Source of the DNA: Enchytraeus crypticus
Lineage: Eukaryota; Annelida; Clitellata; Enchytraeida; Enchytraeidae
NCBI GenBank assembly: GCA_905160935.1
Contig: CAJHZI010000767.1
Coordinates: 62,001 to 126,000, forward strand
Length of the DNA: 64,000 nt
Reading direction: 5' to 3'
Shown here: positions 48,501 to 57,500 of the stretch, piece by piece
How the letters are laid out: every line of letters starts with the position of its first letter
Numbering within the stretch: position 1 is the stretch's first letter
Program-made: the position numbers and the translations under genes
The notes under the pieces: generated by a model
Told to the model about the DNA's origin: nothing
Databases searched by the model: none
Seen by the model: only the letters and a program-made list of their open reading frames with translations

Positions 48501-51500
48501 AAATTTCAAATGGATCGGTTGACTGATTGCGATTTTATTGCAAATATAAAAGGGGTGTCACTTATAAGACTCACAGTGTATATATATACATATATATATA
48601 CATACATGTAGACGGGATTAAGCAACTAACTGGCGCCTATCAGTCAATCAAATTTTATCGCAGTTCTAGCAATATGTTTTTCCTAATATTAAATATTTCA
48701 TAAATTTTGTTATAATTGAAAATTAATATTTCCCTCTAACTGAAATCAGAGATCTAGAAAGTCTTAAAAATATAGTGCATGATAATAATTTTCAGATATA
48801 TTCAAATGGTCACTCAAAACGTTAATGGAGATATGTATGGTATGTATTGCCTAACGGTTTAAACATGTGGTATTAAAGTGATAGATATCAACGTAGTTGA
48901 TCATTTCACTATAATTGTGTTATTATTATTATTATTATGGAAGTGTACAGTACAGGTATTTGGCCAGACGACTTTACCAAGTCAGTGATGATTCCATTTC
49001 CCAAAAAAGCCAATGCTGTGGAGTGTTCGGATTACAGAACAATCTGTTTAATACCTCATGCATCGAAGATCTTATTAAAGATAGTAAATAATCGCATTCA
49101 GTCGAAAGCAGAGATGATACTGAGCAAGACACAATTTGGTTTTAGGAAAGGATGTGGCACAAGAGAAGCAATAGGGATAATGCGGGTTTTTTGTGAAAGA
49201 AGCTTAGAATATGAAAATGACGCTTTTGTATGCTTTGGGAACTTTGAGAAGGCCTTACACAGGATTGATTGGGTAACGATGATAAACATCTTGAAAGGAA
49301 TAGGAATTGACTGGAGAGATAGTAGATTAATTTTAAACTTGTACATGATTCAAAGAGCAGTAATCAAAATCCAACAAGGATACCCAGAAGAAAGCGAAAT
49401 AGGACGTAGAGAAAGACAATGTTGTAGCATTTCGCCGCTGCTGTTTAACATTTACGCTGAGACAATGATGGAGGAAGCCATGGAAGATATGGAAGAAGGA
49501 ATAAAAGTAGGAGGAAAATTGTTACAAGATTTGCAGATGACCAAGGAATGGTAGCGGGAAGCGAGTCTGAACTGTAGAAGATAATGGATCGCCTGAATGA
49601 TACGGCATTGAGATATGACATGAATATTAATATAAAAAGACGAAGGTTATGAGAGTGTCCAATAACAAAGGTGAAGTTAATATCACAATAAATGGTACGA
49701 AATTGGAACAGGTAAGGAGTTTCAAATATTTGGGTCATACTATAACCGATGATGGGAAATGTGAGACGGAAATACGCAGTAGGATTGCACAAGCAAAAGC
49801 GGCCTTTGGTAGTAGAAATTAACTATTAACAAAAAGTCTAAAGAAAGACACAGAGATAAAGATAGTGAAAACTTTGGTTTGGACCACGCTATTGTATGGA
49901 TGTGAAACATGAACCTTAAGGAAGGAAGATATTAGGAAACTGCAGGCATTGGAAATGTGGATTTGGGGAAAAATGGAGGGGATTAGCTCGACTCAAAAGG
50001 TTACAAATGAGGAAGTCCTGGAGAGAGTTGGCACAGATAGGCAGTTGATAAATGTATTAAGAAATAGGAAGAAGAGAGGGATAGGACACATTCTAAGGAG
50101 GGAAGGTCTATTAAAAGAGGTCATAGAAGGTAGAATGGAAGGAAAAAGAGGCAGGGGCAGGCCGAGATTAGGTATGTTAGATGATTTAAAGACCCACTCA
50201 TATGTGGAAATGAAGAGGAAGGCGGAAGACAGAGAAGAGTGGAAGCGTTATGTACCATGGACCTGCCAGTAGGCAGTGCACTAAGAGAGATTCAAATGGA
50301 TGTCCCAGAAAACTTAGAAAAAGTAAAATAATATCTTTAATTTAACTGAATTTTACCTGAACGTAAAGGAATGGAGCGGCGATGATGTGTGGACAGATGA
50401 GTTAAATATTAATAAGGCAATCTTCCACAGAATGTGTAGAATTTTCTAGAAAAACTGTTAACTCTTTATTGGTGCTTAATTCAGATGTATCCTGTAATTA
50501 AATATTGATTATTTGTTCAAGTTAGACTATTGCACAGGTAACATTCAACGCCACTCCATGTTATCGCAATAGCAATAGGTTACACTGTTGTTATTTTCGC
50601 GTGAAACAGCAGAAGAGTTTGTATACCTTTTTTAGAATAAACTGAATTTGATTAATATGAAAAGAGAAGAAAATGCATTTGTTACGTTTCGCCGATTAAA
50701 TAAAATACAAGGCAAAGAAAGGGAAATCCCTCTCAGAATCCACTGTTTCCTTTATTGAAAGTCTGGTTTTAGATGCATAAAGGACTGTGAAAATGCAGAG
50801 AAAAAGGGTCAATTTTTAATCAATAATCTGTTAATTAAGCGAGCCAGTTTAAAGGCTAGACTTTGATACTCGTGTTAAATTTTAACTGTTAGCATGGGTG
50901 AAGTCAAAAGTTATTTGATCGGATAAAGTCGTTAATTTATCAACGAAATAGAAATATTAGTAACAGAAGGTTGCATCACTTTAATCAGGTGAAACATATA
51001 AGCCCAGGATTGGAACCCAGTACATACTGAACTAATGTACTTACTGAAGAAAGAAAGCAAGACCATTTCAAATTACGGTTTTAGTTCGAATAGCCTGAGG
51101 TAATTCTATAAATGTAATAATGTGGTAATTCCAAACAAAAATTGTATCTCGAACGAACTGGACGAGTTCTGCATGGCCAAGAAAGGTCTTTATGTAAAGA
51201 TTGACTGGAGGAATGGAGTCAATGGACAGATATTTTGTACGGAATGGAGTTAAAATGCAGAGTCAGTGGTCGGAGTTGCTGTTTCATATATCTGTCATCT
51301 AATCATGCTCTGAATTCTCTCTATCTTCTTAAGAGAGAGAGATAGAGAGAGCGTGAGAGAGGGAGAGAGAGAAAGTGTGAGTGTATGGCTTTATAAACCA
51401 TGGATCTGGCCTAAGTGCCAGGTCCATGGTATATAAAGCCTCATTCTTTTGAATACTGTTGTTGGATCATGATTACAGCTCTTTGATTCATGTACAAGTT

Positions 51501-54500
51501 TTTAGAATTAACCTTATATCTCTCCAGTCAATTCCGATTCTTCTCAAGATATACAGAATCATTATCCAATCATTCCTGTCGATAGCCTTCTCAAAATCCA
51601 CAACACATAAAGACCTCATTACCATACTCTAAAATTCGTTCGCATGGGACCCGCATCAACTGTATCCTTATTTGGACTGACTTTGGACTGATTTTCTGCA
51701 TTTTGGAATTTTAACCTTTTTAGACCTTCTTTTTGCTCGCCGGCTTGATTTTGTCTCAATAGAGCTCGATATTGTCATTGATGACTGTAGCACACTAATT
51801 GTTGTTATGTATTGAACAAAACTATTGTGTATAATAATAGATGCGGTGAACGCAGAGTCACGTCTGGTGAACATGCTCTTTCCACTCGACCGTAACTACA
51901 CTGTTCTGGGTAGACCGCTATTCAACAGCAGTAAGCCGATTGAAGTCGATCTTACCTTCGTTCTTATGTTCTTCTTTGCTCTGGTAGGTTAAGAGACCTT
52001 TATTTTTTAATTTACCTCAAAGCAACTACGTGTATAACAAAAACTTGTATACATAGTATTCAACTATTCAAACAAACGATATTAAAGTGATTGCAGTACA
52101 AGAATATGCGGTTAATCTCTATGAGATATTGCAAAAATAATTAATTAACAAAATGAAATAAAGCCTGAATTATACAATTTTATGTTATAAATACTTTTAA
52201 ACCTATGGTAAATGCGCAATTTCAAGATTTGTCATACAAATATTACTGCTAAAATGAATACACTACTACTTCTAAATAGACTGCTACTAAATACTAGTAA
52301 ATTTTTCGGTGTTTAATAACTTATTTAAACGAACGGAAAAATCTCAAATAGGGGATTGAGTGATGGATGATATGATGTAGGACAGAGTGGATTTGAGACA
52401 GTCTATTCGTATCCCGACCCTAGTTATACTGGTATTCAAGGAAAGACGATGATGAAGCGCACTAAACTCTAAACTATGAGAAAACTATGAAACGAGTTTC
52501 ATTCTGCGGATAACAAGTATCTACTACGCAGGTTTTACAGTATACAACACTTGTTTGCTAAATTAAACTTTTAATCTGATTTAGGAGATCGCGAGTGTTA
52601 TCTAGTTATATAATTAAATTTTAAAAGGTTGTATATTTAATCCGTTGCATAATTTCTATTAATTTGGGACTTTTCTTAGATTTTATAGATAGCTTATTTG
52701 ATTTATTTCTAAATTTATTGATAAATTACAACTGTATTACTTCAGTACATACTAATCTAAAATCTTATTTAAAATTCGTGTAAATACATTATCCTTAATG
52801 CAAGTAGGTCTAATTGATTTATGAATAATTTTCAGTATCATGCTTTTAGTGTATTTCTACAATATTCTCTACAATGTATTGATTAGGACGAACGACAGCA
52901 AACTCTAACTACATTCGGCTGGATACAAATGGTTTGTAATTAATTATTAAAACACAATTAGGCATAGAATTGAATGCACGCAATCACTCTATCAATACGA
53001 ATCAAACAGCGAATACGGGCTACAACTCATTGTTAATTAATATAAATGAAAATTTTTCGTCCGGTTCAACATTTTTTGATACTTCAAATGCCTCTAGCAA
53101 TAGCCAATTAACGTTAAATAAATACTCTTTCTCTTGTATTATTTAAAATGTCAGATCTGATTTTTTTCATTCTGTATATAATCACTCGTGCAATTAAGAG
53201 CTCGAACGATCAGCACCTTGATTCCAAATTTTCCAATATAACAATATTTGTAGATATGGATAGACGAGCTACACAGATGGAATCCCCAGAAGCACGCCAG
53301 TATGCAGACTATCACGATGCCAACAGAGTTTCTCTGGGTACCTGATGTCGGAATAGCCAACAGGTAGGCGTCAGTGATAATAATAATGATAATCTATACG
53401 CAGTCTCACTAGCGTATAATTTATCTTTGAAATGTCTATGACTCATGCCCGGGAATAGGGATTTTCCATACTTATAAAAAATATTTAAAATATCTAGGTT
53501 TATCTATGTTATAACGTTGCGGCTAGAATTGCTGGCTCTCTGAAGAAACATTATCAACATTCCTACTGTAATAATTTGGAATGTCTAAATATTTCTGTAT
53601 ATAGATGGTCAGATAAGCTATGCAGATTTAATATCATGGAGGTCGTGGAATAAAGTAGGCCTACAGGTTGAGCTGATCAAAAAGTAAAATCTGCAACTTT
53701 GAGAGGATCAGTAAAATGACAACTATAAACTCTAAAAATTTTTAATCATTTAGTATTTTAAAATGAGATATCATCATGGATGATCGTTGACTAAGTTGAT
53801 TGTTTATGATTATGTATATATTTATCACAGTATCTGTTAACGTTCATAAACTTTTCATTGACTACAGTTCCTAGTACTCATTCTGCATCCATGAAGATGA
53901 GAGAAAATAATTTCAGTAAAAGCTTTATGAAACAGCGTCTAAAGAGTATATTTTTTACCCTTGTACCGTGCTACCACTTCTTCTTCAGTGCACTGCCAAG
54001 TGGCAGGTTCAAGGTACATATTCATACTCAAAGTCTGCTATATCGCTTCTTAAGAGCACTCCTTAGATCAACAAGTTAATACCTTCACAAAATCTATGCC
54101 TTATCCATACCTTATGTAGCCTATAGCTTGGGAAAAGTATGACTTCCGAGGTTGTTTCCCGTTGCTTATCGTTGCCATTGTGACCAATTAAAAAATTTAA
54201 AGTACGTCACTATTACAGTGCGGGAGAGCTGTATGGAGAAATCCTGGATCCCACCAAACTGAAGACGATTGTCTACAGCAATGGTAAAGTGGTTTACACA
54301 ACCTCAGGTAACATCATTACCACCTGCCTACTGGACGTCACTTATTTCCCTTTCGATGCTCAGGTATCTTTACATTTATCTACTCTTTTTGAACAATTAT
54401 GTGGTTTAATCCTGAGCTCTCCCGTCACTGACATCGCTTTCGAGTGAGGAAACTAACGTTATCCTTAGCTTTAGCAGATATTTTTATCGATCATGTAGAG

Positions 54501-57500
54501 TTCAAGTACATTCATATACGATTTAGATGCTTGCAAATGGCAATCAAAAGAGTTAATCATGGAGCTTGTTAAACTGAGGGATTTAATATAATAAATAAAT
54601 TTAAAATATATAAAATATACCGAATAGAAATATTTCACTATTGAAACTTGCTACATTTATTGAGAGAATCTAAATTTAAAATAAAATTTATTTTTTACTT
54701 AATTCTTTAAAGATATTTTAATGAATTTTATTATATTATTAGCAATTATTTTTTCATGTAATATTATAACAAATGGATAATAATAATGTCCATTTTTTAA
54801 CTCTGGGTGTAAAGTACCCGGGACTTGAAAAAACCATTCGAGCAATACATTCTGAAACGCCGCACGACTATTCGAGGTCATCTAACTGCTTAAAAGTATT
54901 GCCGAACAAACTGCATTAAATAATCTGCTTAGTAAATATTCTATTATTATTCTTTACAAAGTCATAGAACGCCTTCTCAAAAGAAAATAGGTCTCTCGCT
55001 TATCACCGATTTTTGTCTGCAAGAAGTCTGGCTATGCCATTAATGAAGTCAACTCTATCGGGATTCATAGGGCCAATAATAATAATAATTATTATTATTA
55101 TTACGGTAATTGGTATATCTTAAGATAATGCAACAAAAGAAAGATACCCAACAGGGCTATCACTTGGCTAATAGTAACTTAGTAAATATTCTATTATTAA
55201 AGGAACTCTTAAAATGAGGTAATTATTCAGGCTATCGTGATTCATCGGATTTTCTAAGTAATCACTATTAATTATTAATAAGTAATTTTAGGAATTTATT
55301 CTAAGTAGCAATTCTTCGTTGCTTAAACATGTGCATTTATATTATTTTGAGTAGTAATTCTCGTAATGCTTGCAATTTTAGAAATTTGTTTCTCGTGCTC
55401 TTTATTACCTAACATCCGATAATGCAAGCTTCCTAATGATTAGTAAAATGTTTTTGATAGTTCACTCAATCATAAAATGAATTTATAAACCTTGAAAATG
55501 TCGATACTTTAAGTCATTATCTATGGTAAATTTAAACCATGGCCTCTACTCGCTGTATTCCAGTTGCAAATTGAAATCTGTATCATTACATTAATGTAAT
55601 GATACATTTTAAATTTGTACTATATTTTGTACAAATTATGAATTACTATTGTTACAGAATTTATTTTATTGAATTAGTATTGTTCAGTTAGTAAGAACTA
55701 TTATTGTTTTAGCCGTGTACGAAACCGAGGAAAAAAGATAGTGATAAAACTATCCTATTAGATTATATAGCACATAAAGCACTATATAAGTTCCTAACAT
55801 CAGATGTTTGTATTATGATTCATGCCCAAGGCGTGCTATATAATTCTGGAGAGTTGGTCTCTAGGAATCGATCAACTACGACTGCACAGCTCTTCTGGAG
55901 ATATCGACACGAGATTCTTTCAGCCCAACAGTCAGTGGGAGCTGACTGGTTATAATATCACCGTATGTATTGCCATTTTGTTTCAATTTTAATAAAGTAT
56001 CACTATGGATAACTTTACTAAACGAAGGTAATGTTGGTATTGATCTGCGATATACTCAAAGAGGATTAGAGTTCTACACCGCTCAATGTCCGAGCGGTGA
56101 ATGTCAAGAATGCCTAATTACACTGAACGCGTTCACTACTGAAATTTGACCAATGTTTTACACCTAAATATGTTGAACAAGATCATACTTAATTATTTGG
56201 TACTATTTAGTAAAAGGAAGTAGCAAGGTGCAAACGATTAAATTTTGCCTATATAAAGCAACCATTCGCAAATAATCTAACCGTTATTATTTTTAAATAC
56301 TGTGCAAACTTATTACGTATGCTAAAATAAATATAATAAATAGAACATTGTTACTTATTAATAAAATGAGCACAAAAAAAATTGTAATGAAATATTTTGT
56401 TAAACAGAGGCTTTAAAATTTATCGCTCACTATAGGCCTACGTACATGTATCTCTATTTCTTCTTTTCATGCTAAATCAACTCTCTTTAGTTCCATATTT
56501 GCTTAACACTGATTTAATCCACTTTAATTTTTTAAATTCTGAGTAGTCTGCATATCTTCAGCATTATCTTTATTTTGACTATGTTTTTTGATATTTTATA
56601 GTTACCTTCTATTTATGGATAGTAATTAAAATGATGGTTGCCATAGATTCTACAGTATTCTGTAGCATATTAGACAGTTAATATACAAAAATAGCAACTA
56701 AGATAGGACACTATGTAGCACATGCGGCATGTCATGTGTGTAACTATACTGAATAAAATAAAAGAAGTAGTTAACTAGTACTAGTTGCTGCTACTTATTC
56801 TATTACTTCACAGGGCTTATAATCTTTGTGGTAACTTTCTCGTCCTTGATTATTTGTTTATATGCTAGTTAAGTATTATGCGTATTTACTATTCTTGCGA
56901 CGAGATAAACTTATAAAAAATGTTTTAAGGCAAAAAGGTACTATATTACAACATAGTTGTGGTCAATTTCTTGAAATAATTTTTAAAAGATTTAATATGT
57001 AAACAAAAAGTTACATCAAGTTAATTATTTAAACTGTGTCAATTTGTCAGTTTAACAAAAGGCATAAACTACTGCTTAAGAAAGCAGAGCAAAATGTTCA
57101 ATATCTTAATAACTTTTATGTGCGATTCTGTCCATTACTGTCCCTGTCTTCAAGAAATTTGTAGTGGACAGAGTCATCATTACCCAACTGGCTGGAGCCA
57201 TGGTGTGGCGATGTCGGTAAGATACTCGACCGCGGATCAGTATGTGCCGGGTTCAAATCCTGGGCTCGCCCGTCACTGACATCGCTTTCGAGTGAGGAAA
57301 CTGACTTTAACATTAGCTTTACCAGCTTTTACATCACATTACGTCTTTATGTGTTATGTTCCAGGAGGAAACTGAGAGAGACCATGATCGCTTGCGGATG
57401 ACCTTCCACTTGAAGCGTAAACCAATCTACTACATGCTGACCATAGTCATGCCTTGCGTGGTCGTCACCGTCCTCTCAGTGTTCGTCTTCATAGTACCTC

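Noticed and set aside
57189..57333. Functional tRNA gene (good boxes A and B)
   Set aside because: The cloverleaf does not close and the same sequence with a non-tRNA body recurs several times; it is a tRNA-derived SINE.
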